DNA of 24,176 nucleotides from Larix sibirica. Its lineage: Eukaryota; Streptophyta; Pinopsida; Pinales; Pinaceae. The stretch spans positions 65,164 through 89,339 of the forward strand of contig NWUY0300011358.1 in assembly GCA_004151065.3 (NCBI GenBank). Direction: 5' to 3'. This document shows, piece by piece, positions 1 through 9,111 of the stretch. Positions within the stretch are counted from its first letter, which is position 1; each line of letters starts with the position of its first letter. Made by a program: the position numbers and the translations under genes. The notes below the pieces were generated by a model. That model saw only the letters and a list, made by a program, of their open reading frames with translations. It was not told the DNA's origin and searched no databases.

Positions 1-1750
1 AGCCACGCCACACTATTCACTCGATCCACAAATCGAGCTTCAGTATGGAACCCAATAACTATAGAATGATCATGATTAGCCACACTTTCTCAAAACTCTA
101 TGCTATAGTCCTTCATATGAAGCTTTCTAGGGCGCTTGTGTAAAGGAAACTTAGAGCTAGGGGAGAGGCGGGATTCTGATTGGCACACTAGACCATTGAT
201 AACATTCTAACACTCTGGGTCATCATTGAGGAGGCGCAACATCACTATTCGAAAGCCTATTTATGCTTTGTAGACTTTTGGAAAACATTCGAGTTCGTTC
301 GTAGAGAGCCATTGTTCCAGAGGCTCAAAGACATTGGCAATTTTGAGACCCTACTGACTGCCATCATGCGCCTACATGAGACAGTTGTCTCCGCATAGCC
401 CACGGGGTATCATACTTTACCAAGAATACCATTGGGATCAAACAAGGGTTCCCCCTGTCCCACACTTTATTTGGGACCTATATTGACGAGCTGGAGTTCT
501 TCTTACATGAGCACATCCAAGACGATGATGGGTGCCTTCTCCACCAAGTCTTGATTTCTATCTTGCTTTTTGTTGATGATGTAGTCCTCTTGGCATCATC
601 TCTAGAGGGGTTGCAAAGACAATTGGATGTCTTAGACCTTTTCTGTGATCTTAGTTAGTTGATGGTCAACCTGGGTAAAGCTAAGGTCATGATCTTCAAT
701 GGTTGGAAGAAGACCATCTTGGATCAACATTTCTTTTTCAGAGGGGAGGAAAATAGATCACCAGCTCCTATACTTACTTGGGGGTACAGTTCATGGGACC
801 TCGTTTCATTCTGTAGCATGCCCTTCAACCTCAAGTCAACAAGGGCTACAGATCCTTAGCCCCTCCTCTAGAGATAGTGTTTCTAGAAGCATTTCTAGGA
901 CATATCTTCCAAGATGTTTTTCTCACAGTACTTTATGGTGACGTTTGGGGGCCCTATTTGCTAGAGTTCGATTGGACCTCAACAGAGAGAGTGCAAACCC
1001 TCCTCCTTCATCACATAATCAAATGCAAGTAGACAATCCCCTAACCCATTATACTTGCAAACTCCGGTGCCCCACCCTTTCGACTTGAGACTGTATTTAG
1101 CCTTGTCTCACTCCTACACCGCATTTAGAGCTTTGCTAACTCGACAAAGGGATGGGATCGATATCCACACTTGGCCTGCTATTCATTAGAGTGCATTGCC
1201 TCAACCAACGCTTCAAGTCGCACTTGTTGCTGGTATGCGGGGGTCTCAGACCTTGTGGAGTCTATTGGTATTGCGATGGATTGACTTCCCAAGTTTAGAT
1301 ACTCCTTTGATGCACCCAACCACCTCTTAACTGCTAAGTAGGAGATGAGCACGATCATCTAAGATGATATCTATATGCAATTTGTGTAGGTCACTTGGAT
1401 CAACCCTCAGGGTGGGTTATGTCCGAAGATGGCCTTGTATGTGGAGCACTTCATGTTTTGAGGGGCGAGCTTGAAATGTTAGGAGAGATGGTTCCATTGG
1501 ATCATGACAACCTTGTACCATTTGTATCATAGATTATAGATCCATTCCCTTTGTACATCTCACTTTTGGATCAATTCTCTATCTTCAGAGTTGGTTTTCT
1601 GGGATTTAGATTAGATTTATACTTTACTTTTTGCATTTTGATATACATAGAAGTTGTTTTAGTGCTCCCACTTTGTATTGACATCATTTTGTACGCAACA
1701 ATCCCTTTGGAGATTAATAAAATTTTCTTATCTTATCTACTCTTGATGGG
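1..1750 (+). mobile_element. Decayed non-LTR retrotransposon (LINE), 5' end outside the window
   Basis: The stretch reads as the reverse transcriptase half, C-terminal region and 3' tail of a LINE on the plus strand. The reverse transcriptase is recognisable from about 57 to 780. The region from 780 to about 1530 keeps broken pieces of the downstream conserved part; for example, 1066-1128 encodes GAPPFRLETVFSLV. The tail from 1531 to 1750 is non-coding and carries an AATAAA signal. Endonuclease and ORF1, if once present, would lie before position 1. Stops and frameshifts are frequent, so it is a fossil. Its motifs differ from those of the L1-type LINE at 6850-12890, so this is a second, distinct family. 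It may be an RTE-like clade, but I cannot settle the clade from motifs alone. Confidence 0.82.
57..780 (+). pseudogene. LINE reverse transcriptase domain, broken
   Basis: From 57 the frame reads NYRMIMISHTFSKLYAIV, the start of a LINE RT palm. The same frame gives CFVDFWKTFEFVRREPLF from about 267, matching the 'FVDFRKAFDxVPR' block of plant RTs, and runs to an in-frame TAG at 396-398. A frameshift near 400 moves the reading one frame over. There GIKQGFPLSHTLFGTYIDEL matches the GxxQGxPLSP block, and LLFVDDVVLLASS holds the catalytic pair of aspartates at 575-580. The tail VNLGKAKVMIFNG (663-701) is the usual RT end block. Known for the family: this domain copies element RNA at the nicked target. 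Seen here: at least one frameshift and stops at 141, 396 and about 654, so no active enzyme can be made. Confidence 0.85.
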
Positions 1751-1760
1751 TGCACATACA
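1531..1760 (+). other. Probable LINE 3' untranslated tail with AATAAA signal
   Basis: This stretch follows the coding relic directly, is T-rich, and has no conserved frame beyond a chance open frame at 1551-1772. AATAAA lies at 1716-1721, followed by T-rich sequence (TTTTCTTATCTTATC), a layout typical of plant polyadenylation regions. I infer that this is the 3' untranslated end of the LINE. No clear poly(A) run or target-site duplication marks the exact end. Confidence 0.4.
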
Positions 1761-1974
1761 TTTCATTCCTAGTATTCAAAATCTTCATAAGTGTTGGACC
1801 TCATCTACTTTGGGGATCTATCTAGTTATATTTCTGAAATTTGGGACAACAAGGAAAGTGCTTTTGTAGCTTGTACATTTCAGTCTCACTTCCCATTTTT
1901 CCCTTAATATGATAGAATTCCATGAACCTTGATTTGACCCCATATGCCCATGAATCGATTAAATTTGTTTTTAA
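1761..1974. other. AT-rich spacer without a recognised feature
   Basis: No conserved frame, RNA gene or clear repeat was seen between the LINE tail and the SINE-like segment. If the SEH1-like gene on the minus strand is real, this is part of its first intron. Confidence 0.4.
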
Positions 1975-2195
1975 AAAATGGCAAACCCTAGCTACATTGA
2001 CCTAAATCTAAGCCGTCGCCCGCATTATCCCATATAGTTGTTGATAATTGAAGTCTGGGGTCGAAGCCTTGCTGAGCCCGCCAGTACTATCCCCATCACC
2101 TGATTCACCCGACGCCCTTGCCGAGGAAGCCTGAGGCCCTGAAATTTGAAGCCTCTGCTCTGCCCAGTCAGCAGTGCCACTTGAGCTAAAATGCT
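1975..2195 (-). mobile_element. SINE-like, tRNA-related repeat (candidate)
   Basis: Read on the minus strand, a GC-rich block stands out from AT-rich surroundings. It opens with TAGCTCAAGTGG (2188-2177), a good match to the RNA polymerase III A box, followed by GGCTTCAAATTTC (2153-2141), a poor B-box match. The A-to-B spacing is about 8 bases shorter than in a tRNA. Near the other end, TAGGGTTTGCCATTTTTT finishes in six T, a tail style known from some plant SINEs. I saw no target-site duplication. The open frame at 2025-2240 (minus) runs through this block and is not a gene. An alternative is an unrelated GC-rich intron segment or a degraded tRNA pseudogene. Confidence 0.35.
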
Positions 2196-2333
2196 AAAAA
2201 GAAAACCTTTGTTAAGCAGAAGCTGTAAAGTGATTAACATGTATGTACCAAAGTACCGAATTTAAACCCGCAGAAAAAACAGGTAGATTTTTGGAATGAA
2301 CATCCTAATGATAATAATGGTTGTGGTCAGAGT

Positions 2334-2335
2334 AC
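2334..2335 (-). other. Predicted 5' splice site of intron 1 (AAG|GTACTC)
   Basis: On the minus strand the exon ends ...TGGAAG and the next bases are GTACTCTGA, so the reading frame would hit a stop three codons later if not spliced. The exon side (AAG) and GTA fit the plant donor consensus; the bases after that fit less well. The position coincides with where similarity to SEH1 ends. Confidence 0.6.
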
Positions 2336-2494
2336 CTTCCATTTAGAGGTGCAAGTAAACTGTGAATCTCCTGTCTCGTCGGAGTCGAAGATGTGAACGG
2401 AACCGTCTACATGACCCCCCGCCATTCTTTCTCCGCTGTAATTCCATGCATTGCAGTGAATGCCTTCCTCCATTGAAAACATCGTTTTCTCCAT
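2336..2494 (-). CDS. SEH1: First coding exon of a SEH1-like WD40 nucleoporin
   Basis: The 53 codons start at the first ATG of the frame (2494, context GCAAAAATGG) and end at a splice donor. They read MEKTMFSMEEGIHCNAWNYS, then GERMAGGHVDGSVHIFD, then FTCTSKWK. This aligns without gaps to the N-terminus of plant SEH1, whose pattern is M-x-K-(S/T)-M, a short acidic stretch, G-x-x-C-x-x-W-N-x-S-G-x-R-x-A-x-G, DG, then SxxFTxTSK, forming the first WD40 blade. Known for the family: SEH1 is a scaffold subunit of the Nup107-160 (Y) complex of the nuclear pore and also acts with SEA/GATOR-type complexes at endomembranes; the full protein has about 320-330 residues. The frame has no stop or frameshift. 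The remaining exons are not visible down to position 1, so either intron 1 exceeds 2.3 kb or this is an isolated exon copy. Confidence 0.72.
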
Positions 2495-2700
2495 TTTTGC
2501 TCTTCTCGGACAGATTACCTCCAATCAGTTGAATGTTTCTAGTCCGGTATGCTTACCCACAGCGCGGGGTCATCAGAGCATGAGTTTTTGGAAATCCGAT
2601 TTTGAATTGAATAGAAAGTGCGGACTTTTCTAAATCTATAGCTAAATGGCACCTAAGTTCTTCCCATTGAGAATTTATAAATCAAATATGCATTTTTATT
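2495..2700 (-). promoter_or_regulatory. Presumed 5' leader and proximal upstream region of the SEH1-like gene
   Basis: Upstream of the minus-strand ATG lie about 120 bases of mixed composition (around 2500-2620, including GACCCCGCGCTGTGGG), less AT-rich than the DNA farther out. An ATTGG (CCAAT on the plus strand, 2521-2525) lies 27 bases before the ATG, too close to be more than leader sequence. No TATA box at a convincing distance was found, which is common for housekeeping genes. The transcription start is not determined. Confidence 0.3.
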
Positions 2701-3120
2701 GAATCGAGAGGAGCGAGGTTCTTTACAATTCAGGATGAGGGAGATGTTGTAGCTTTCGTTCTTAGCAAAATAATAAATAAACAATTAAAAAATTCATGTC
2801 CACTCATAAAATAAAATAAAAAATTANAGTGTGTACAAACATTAAGATTATTAAAAAAAAAATTACACCTCAAGAAATTGGATCCCTCTCGGTGCTTAAT
2901 AGATCCGGGTTTAAGATGGATCTATGTTGGTTACTTGGATTTTGGGAGAGTGCCACCACATAAAATAGAAAAATGAGGGAAGCGTCAAATCATCAACAAA
3001 CCCGTCAAATCATCGACAAACCTGAGGTGTTTTATAAAAGTCGTTGGTGCTTGTGGATTTGCCTTGCATAAGGAGGGGAGGGGAGGAGGTGTTAAAGTGT
3101 TATAAATTCAAATAGGGCAT
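2701..3120. other. AT-rich intergenic stretch with an unresolved base
   Basis: No gene seen. It contains A-runs around 2770-2870, an 'n' at 2827 and a short tandem repeat at 2984-3023. The 'n' is not flanked by a duplication, unlike the two others in the window. Confidence 0.4.
2984..3023. repeat. 20-bp tandem repeat, two copies
   Basis: GTCAAATCATCAACAAACCC (2984-3003) is followed directly by GTCAAATCATCGACAAACCT (3004-3023): two differences in 20 bases. Confidence 0.85.
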
Positions 3121-3330
3121 AAAGATTTTTTTCAAGAAGAAAAAAAATATACTTTTATTATTTATATAAATCAAAAAGTACTTCTCCATACAAAGACAAG
3201 AGTAATCAGCAAAACTACAAGAGTGTCCTTCTTATACTGCACCTCAAAATCAACATAGAGCTTTCAAGAAAAGCAATATATATTCCATCACAAAACTACA
3301 TATACTAACTTAACACACCCAACCTCTAGC
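3121..3330 (-). mobile_element. Possible 3' tail of a minus-strand retroposon
   Basis: On the minus strand the stretch ends with AATAATAAAAGTATATTT followed by a T-rich run and TCTTCTTGAAAAAAATC. A very similar ending, AATAAAAGATGCATTTTTTT followed by CTTTGGAAAAAAGATC, occurs at 14200-14240 on the same strand. Two independent sites sharing such a tail suggests related retroposon 3' ends. No coding part is left, and a host-gene 3' end is an alternative. Confidence 0.27.
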
Positions 3331-3343
3331 AAATAGGGCATAG

Positions 3344-3447
3344 AGATTGTGTGAAGTAAATATCTTTATCCTTATGTTTATGAATTTATCTTTTAAAGAT
3401 TGTGTGAAATAAATATATTATCATCATCTTTATGAATTTATCTTTTA
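3344..3447. repeat. Imperfect tandem repeat, two units of about 52 bp
   Basis: Both units start AGATTGTGTGAA(A/G)TAAATAT and end ATGAATTTATCTTTTA (3344-3396 and 3397-3447), with small differences in the middle. Confidence 0.75.
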
Positions 3448-3607
3448 TTTTAAAATGTTGGTCATAATAACATTTTCTCTTTGTCATCAATTATAAGTGA
3501 CTTTATTTTAATGTATTGTTGTCTTTGTGTTGGTATATGCTATGCTCTTTGAAGTATATACTTTTCTCACACTCTAGCCTTCTGACAGTGAATCTTTGTT
3601 TTACATG

Positions 3608-3689
3608 AGTTAATGTAGGGCTCTCGTATGATAGCCTAATTTTATATCAGTGAATGTAAGGCTCTCACATGACAATGTAATTTTACAAC
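3608..3689. repeat. Imperfect tandem repeat, two units of 41 bp
   Basis: Copy one begins AGTTAATGTAGGGCTCTCGT (3608-3648), copy two AGTGAATGTAAGGCTCTCAC (3649-3689); both end with TAATTTTA plus four bases. A related piece, GTCATGTAAGCCTCTTACAT, recurs near 3785. Confidence 0.7.
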
Positions 3690-4185
3690 TTTGCATAGAA
3701 GGTTGTGGCTTATAATTGCATACAAGTTGAGCATATCTTTGATGCAATAAATTGTATATTGATTTACATTTTTTTGTAAAAAAAGTCATGTAAGCCTCTT
3801 ACATAATGTTAGGTGTTTCTATTTTTTATCGAGTGCTAAGTGTAATGCCCCTTAGACACATTGTTGATTGTGTTTACATTGGAGATGTTATTTGATCATT
3901 TTATATATTTTGTTAATAGTGTGTATATTAACGCATGGCATTGGGATTCCATATTACATTGTATCGATTTTAAACGGATGACCCTACATGGGGGTGTGCA
4001 TAATTCTCTCTTTAGATTATGCATGTTGTAACATATTTGAGTGGTCATCTATTTGTCACTTGTTCTTTTTCTACATCAATATGGAATGAAGTATTACAAA
4101 TCTCGAAGGGGAGAAATAAATGAGAGCAAATGGTTTTAGTAGATTGCTTTTATTCATGGATAACGAATAAATAAGAAGAAGAAAA
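3690..4185. other. Intergenic stretch, nothing recognised
   Basis: AT-rich DNA without conserved frames, RNA genes or clear repeats on either strand, apart from the short related piece near 3785. Confidence 0.4.
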
Positions 4186-5060
4186 CTTCAATGCTTGCCT
4201 TGCTTTATAACATGGAGGATTTGGATTTCAAGGAATTGCATGATTTTTCAAGGGATTGACATGACTTGTGCACAAGTAGCCCACAAAATCAATTTTTCTT
4301 TTGAGGGAAGTCGTAAGCCCTCAATAGAAAATACTCAAAGAATCCTAAAAGAAACAAACATTGACTATGAGAAGGCCTAGGGCTTCTTCGACATGACCTG
4401 TCAAGGAAGTCTGGGTATACGTGGGGCAAGGGCTATTATTTTTCTTGAATCTACCCACCATGTTTATTTGAAATATGTTATTTGGCAAGTATAAATAATA
4501 GAGTTGATTTGTATGCACTATGGCTTCTTCTCAAAACAATAGTAGAAAAAAGTTTCAAATGGTTGCAGCTATACAGGGATTAAAAGATGTCAATGGATTG
4601 AGAAAACAACAAATGTAGAATTCAAAAGCCCCAATCATTAATCAAGCTCCAAGAATAAAAGGCAATTTTGAAGAAATTTGTTTTAATCACATTTATAGAG
4701 AGTTAAACACATAGGTGGAACAACTTCTAAAGAAGCTATATTAATGTAGGAAGGTTCTTATATGAGCAATATTTTTAGATATGGGATTCAATTTTCAAAT
4801 TATTAAAGGTTATTTTATTGAGGTTAGAGATTAAAGGACTTTAATCCTTTGTTTCAACTTTGTTGTGTCTTATTCTCGGGGCTATAAAAGTTTATTGTGA
4901 AAAAAAATATTAAAGTTGTCACGGTGGAGCTTGTAATGATGGTAATATGTAGGTATGGGATGGAGAAAGGGATTAGTGCAAGATAACTATTAGCCAATGT
5001 CTTAGTTTTTTAGTCTTTTAAGGCAATCAAATGTGTGTTTTGATTTTATATTTAAAATAT
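4186..5060 (+). mobile_element. 5'-truncated L1-type LINE fragment (RNase H end)
   Basis: From 4195 the frame reads PCFITWRIWISRNCMIFQG, the conserved block between the zinc-binding region and RNase H of plant L1 ORF2. After a TAG at 4378-4380 the same frame continues GFFDMTCQGSLGIRGARAII: the first RNase H block, with the catalytic Asp at 4390-4392. Farther on, FNHIYRELNT (4682-4711) matches the late RNase H block HIYRELN. The equivalent blocks in the larger LINE are WLARNNVIFNE and YFDGASQG, so both belong to the L1 type but are separate copies. Everything upstream of the RNase H region is missing, as expected for 5'-truncated insertions. Stops and shifts abound. The 3' limit is approximate. 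Confidence 0.72.
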
Positions 5061-6849
5061 TGAATATAAAGATTGTTTCTTGGAAAAGAAAATAATTAAG
5101 ATGTGTTGCAAAGTAAATCAATAATTGAGTAATATATATAGAATTAAAGTGATAGCAATAAGTAATGCCGGATGACTTAAGTGAACCTAGTGGTTAGTTG
5201 TACAAGTATGTAGTAAGATAAAAGAGGTCAACATAAAAGGGGTAGTAAAAAAGGAGAATAAGAAAAGAGCTTCATTTTAAAACTCAAGTATAATATGTCC
5301 ATAAAAGTGTATGCTAGTAGTTCATATAGTTGGAAGTGGGGATGATGAAATAAATGTGAGAAACTCAACTTAGATCCTTTCTCGTGTTTTTTTTGGCATT
5401 TTGGTGTGACCTTCGAGGCAAAAAATAATAATAAAATGAAAAACTGCCTATAAAAGAGCTTTGGTTGTAATAGTTGTTTTGAAAGATTGTTACACACATA
5501 TGCATGATAAATGTTGAGAAAACAACAGAGGAATCATTTCTCTTAAGATAGACCGACATTGGGATTCCAATCTTCTTATTTGTGAGAAGTTTCCAATTAC
5601 TTTCAATTTTGTGCATTTCTCTTTTGGATTTGTTTTTTTAATCAATTTAGAGTCAAATTCTTTTTTGGATTATTTTTAATTAAGTTAGAGTCAAATGATG
5701 TACTCTTGCCCCGAGGAAAGTAGGGTATATCCATATAATCTCCATTTCTACTTTTTTGTGAATTCAATTTTGAAAAAACGCTAACTTAATTTCGTAGTAA
5801 CATATTGATCTTTCATAGTTGAGGGTTTTAAAGTTTAAAAAATGTGAATTTTGCATCTCTCATTAGTAGTTCTTGCCCTCTTTGTGATTTGCATCTCTTA
5901 TAATAATTGATAGCTTGGGTTTGTAATTATCTTTGTATATTTAGCCTAGTGGGATAGCTTGAGTGTTGAGAGTTGTTAATAGCAAGCAGGATGTATTGGG
6001 TCAAATCATTGGGCTTATTGCCTCTACATATGTGGGCATCACTTGATGTACTCGTTAGGTTAGTGTACAATAGTCTATACAGCTTGTTTTACATTAGATA
6101 CCATCCTCAAAATTAGGAAAAGTGCCCGAGGATTCCCTGAGGATGTATTTTTCAAGGAAACAAAAATTTGCATATACTTGACTACCTTATTTGCCCCTTC
6201 TTATTTATAGATTTTTATGATTGTTTATTTTAAAGTGTGTGGAAGGACCAACTACTTGGAAAAATTATTAATAGTTAACTTTAAATTATTGGAAAAGAGA
6301 ATCGAAAGCATCATTTGAATTATGAATGTAATACAAGCTTGATTGAAGAGGTAAGTATTTTTTTACTTCTTCATATTTATAGATAGTAACTTAGATTTTG
6401 GTTCCCAACACTTAGGTAGAATCCAAGGTTTGTTGGAGAATACAACCTCCTACCTCTTTTATTTATATGATTGTGGCTCTAATAAATTATAAAGCAGTTA
6501 TATGCCTACAATCTTATCTTATTATCAATTATTTAGGCATAAAAAATAATAAGAATACTTAGGTGGAATCCAAGATTCCTTAAGGAATGAAATCCAAATA
6601 TATCTTTGCATTTTAGTGAATAAGGTATACGTTAGTTGTTGAAAAAACATTAATTATAAAGTATTATTCTAGAAATAGGGAAGATAACTTTATCTTTAGA
6701 ACTATGTATGGACTCACTGGATAAACTAAAACTCCTTAGATGTCAATTTATTCACTTTTTTTTATCTCACGTATCATGCATCTTATATGTTGATTTTAGT
6801 TTGAGAGATTCTAGATTTTTATATTAAACTTATTTGGGAAACTTAAATT
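5061..6849. other. Long AT-rich intergenic stretch with small repeats
   Basis: No gene supported. Open frames near 5228-5616 (minus) lie in T/A-rich low-complexity DNA and lack any family pattern. A tandem repeat sits at 5622-5697. A pair of related blocks, CACTTAGGTAGAATCCAAGG (6409) and ATACTTAGGTGGAATCCAAG (6557), lie 148 bases apart; these could be remnants of a repeat, but they are short. Confidence 0.4.
5622..5697. repeat. Imperfect tandem repeat, two units of about 35-41 bp
   Basis: Both units begin TTTTGGATT, run through a T-rich stretch, and end with TTAGAGTCAAAT (5622-5662 and 5663-5697). Confidence 0.7.
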
Positions 6850-7161
6850 TGACTCTCCCATGGTGGCTAGGGTTTTAGGGTTTATGGTCTTTTCTCCTAG
6901 GAGTTACTGGATTTTAGGGGTTTTAGTCCTATCCAGTTTGACTCTCTTGGGATGAGTTTATTTTGTTGATGGACGTATGAGGGTTTAAACCTATCGAAGT
7001 TACTTATGCCATATGTTTTAGCTTGTTTTGCTTTGAGTATACTTTTAGTGGTAGTTTTTTCCTCTGTTAGTTGATGAATGTCTCATGACCTAATTTTCAT
7101 AGACTTTGTTTCATTTATGGCTACATTGGCATGATTTTATTATCTTCGACTATCATGTCTG

Positions 7162-8878
7162 TTGATGTACCTGTTCTTCGGTCTGATTTCTCCTTTGATT
7201 AACGTCGAGACTTATATGTTGAGCACACATGGATCCAAGGTTGTCTTTTTTATGGGTTTTTTGAGTGGGGGAGACCCCCCAAGAATCTTTCCTTGGAAAA
7301 AAAGGTATGGCATATTATCTCTTACTTTAGTTGACAAGACCTATCTTTTGTATCCTTCTAGATATTTGGTTAACCCTATACATCATCCCTCGGTTGAAAG
7401 GGATAATGCTTGTTCTTCAAAGGTTTCACTGAGTTTTTCTAAGAAAAGGGTTTTGGATGGGGTTTCTAGGCTTCCCTAGGGGTTTTCAGACAATGAGCAT
7501 CCTGTTGTTTTGGACAGACCTTGTTTTGGTTTGGAGGACCTTTCTCTACATAGAGTGAGTGATGTCTTGAAGCAAGGAGGTGAAGTACCGGTATAGGATT
7601 ATGAACTTTTGGTTACGACCTCATTGCAGCCGAGAAAAGGGGAGTTGTGTACCAGACATCGTAAGTGCTTAAAGTGAAAACCATTGCAGATAAGACTAGC
7701 ACCAGTGGCAAATGTGCCAATGAATGAGGTGGGTTCGCTTACGGAGACTACCTTGGTGGGTCGTTTCGACGGTTGTAGCATGATTATGGCTACATTTAAG
7801 GATTGGATGGTGGTTACTTGAGGACATTTCTTAGGTTACACCCCTCGGTGCTTCATGGTGGCTAGAGGATGGCTAGGAGCAATCCTCAAGAATCATGAGG
7901 ATGTGGTGAAATTGACTATTGGAGTCTAGTTATGGGGGTCTATCACCTTAAAAATCCGTAAGTGAACCCCGTTTTTTTATGCTTGAAGAGAGAAGTCTGT
8001 TCTCACCATGTATGGGTAAAGTTACCATATTTTCCTCTAGGCCTATGGACTCCATGAATTTTTGGGAAATTTGGAATGGCCTTAGGCACTTTCCTCTTAG
8101 CAGATCTCAGCTTTCATAATACTAGTATCATGATTGTAGCCCGCCTCTTGGTGGACTTAGATTTTCGAGAGGGTCTACCAGCGGAGCTGGTTATCTCCGT
8201 TGGGATTCATTCCCATACCCATATGCTTGATTATACCAACATTCTGCTTAGATGCAATATATGTCACTCATATGGACATTTGGTTCGTGAATGCTCCCTC
8301 CCTTTTCGAGAGACCGTATGGAGGAAAAAGAAGGTGTTGCTCGTTCTTATCCCATAGGTTTCAAATATGGAGGGTTGCGATACTTCCTTGGGTATTGCTT
8401 CGAATCTTGGGGCTCATAAGGACTCTGTGGAGCTTAATTTTTCATCATCGGTTGCACCAACTCCTTGTGATGGAACCTCGGCCATGATGGAAGAAGCTAT
8501 GACGGATGACAACTTGGACTCCTCTGAAGTGGGATTACTTGTTGATGTTTGCAATAATTCCACTTTGGAGTTGTCGATGGTCATGGCTTCAAATCACTCC
8601 GCTCCCGGTCTAAGATGTCTACTCCCTCTTCTATATGTATGTACAAAAATATCCTCTCCCAAGCTCATTTGGTTTTGTGTGGCCCTTTGACTCCGGGAGA
8701 GATATTATCTAGTTTTTCCATCCTCGATAATTGTTTTAGAGATAACACTTTAGGGTTAAGTTTTGTGGGTTTACTTAATTTGGGAGGGGTGGTAAACTCT
8801 AAGAATTACTTGGATGCTTCCAATCCCCGTTTAGTCGATGCATCTCACTTTACGGAAGGGGACTTTCCTCCCCTGTAA
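7162..8878 (+). pseudogene. LINE ORF1 (gag-like, DUF4283-type with CCHC zinc knuckle), broken
   Basis: Frame 1 carries the start (7162-7479) and continues past a TAG at 7477-7479 with GFSDNEHPVVLDRPCFGLED and, later, MNEVGSLTETTLVGRF and FMVARGWLGAILKN. Near 8000 the frame shifts: WVKLPYFPLGLWTP at 8013 and MALGTFLLADL at 8076 match the conserved block of plant L1 gag proteins. The knuckle CNICHSYGHLVREC (near 8250-8290) is a full C-x2-C-x4-H-x4-C motif. A second shift near 8620 leads to the C-terminus GDFPPL and a stop at 8876-8878. Known for the family: ORF1 protein binds the element RNA. Stops at 7477, about 7597 and 8355, plus two shifts, make it non-functional. The original start codon is uncertain and may lie a little upstream. 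Confidence 0.78.
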
Positions 8879-9111
8879 TCTCCTATGGTCTTTTCTGATT
8901 GTGGGAACATTTTGAGTTCTTTATGGAGTTGATGATGACTCTAGAAACCCCCCCTAGTCCTTTAAAGTTCAATTCATCTTGGATGGATGATGGGGATTAC
9001 AAGGACTTGGTTAGAAGCTTCTAGATCCCTTTTGATGGCTCTGGGATTGAATATGCTAGTATATAATTTTTAAATAATATTAAGAGGATCAAGGCCCGAA
9101 CCATTAACTAG
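8879..9111 (+). other. ORF1-ORF2 junction; endonuclease region absent
   Basis: ORF1 stops at 8878. By about 8970 the reading is already FNSSWMDDGDYKDLVRSF, then NNIKRIKARTIN: the linker that follows the endonuclease in plant L1 ORF2. An APE-type endonuclease needs about 230 residues (about 700 bases), and there are fewer than 100 bases here. I infer an internal deletion with one breakpoint near 8880-8960. Confidence 0.6.

Noticed and set aside
2025-2240. Open frame of 71 codons on the minus strand as a second SEH1 exon or a small gene
   Set aside because: It does not resemble the next part of SEH1 and coincides with the GC-rich SINE-like block.
2495-2524. Extension of the SEH1-like frame upstream of 2494
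   Set aside because: The upstream start would be TTG, not ATG; the ten extra residues have no counterpart in SEH1, and the ATG at 2494 aligns with the known N-terminus.
5170-5240. tRNA-like stretch (CCTAGTGGTTAG ... GAGGTCAAC) as another SINE
   Set aside because: The box matches are poor, with no tail or flanking duplication.
5228-5616. Two overlapping minus-strand frames that look membrane-like
   Set aside because: The hydrophobic runs come from A-rich DNA read on the opposite strand; no conserved features.
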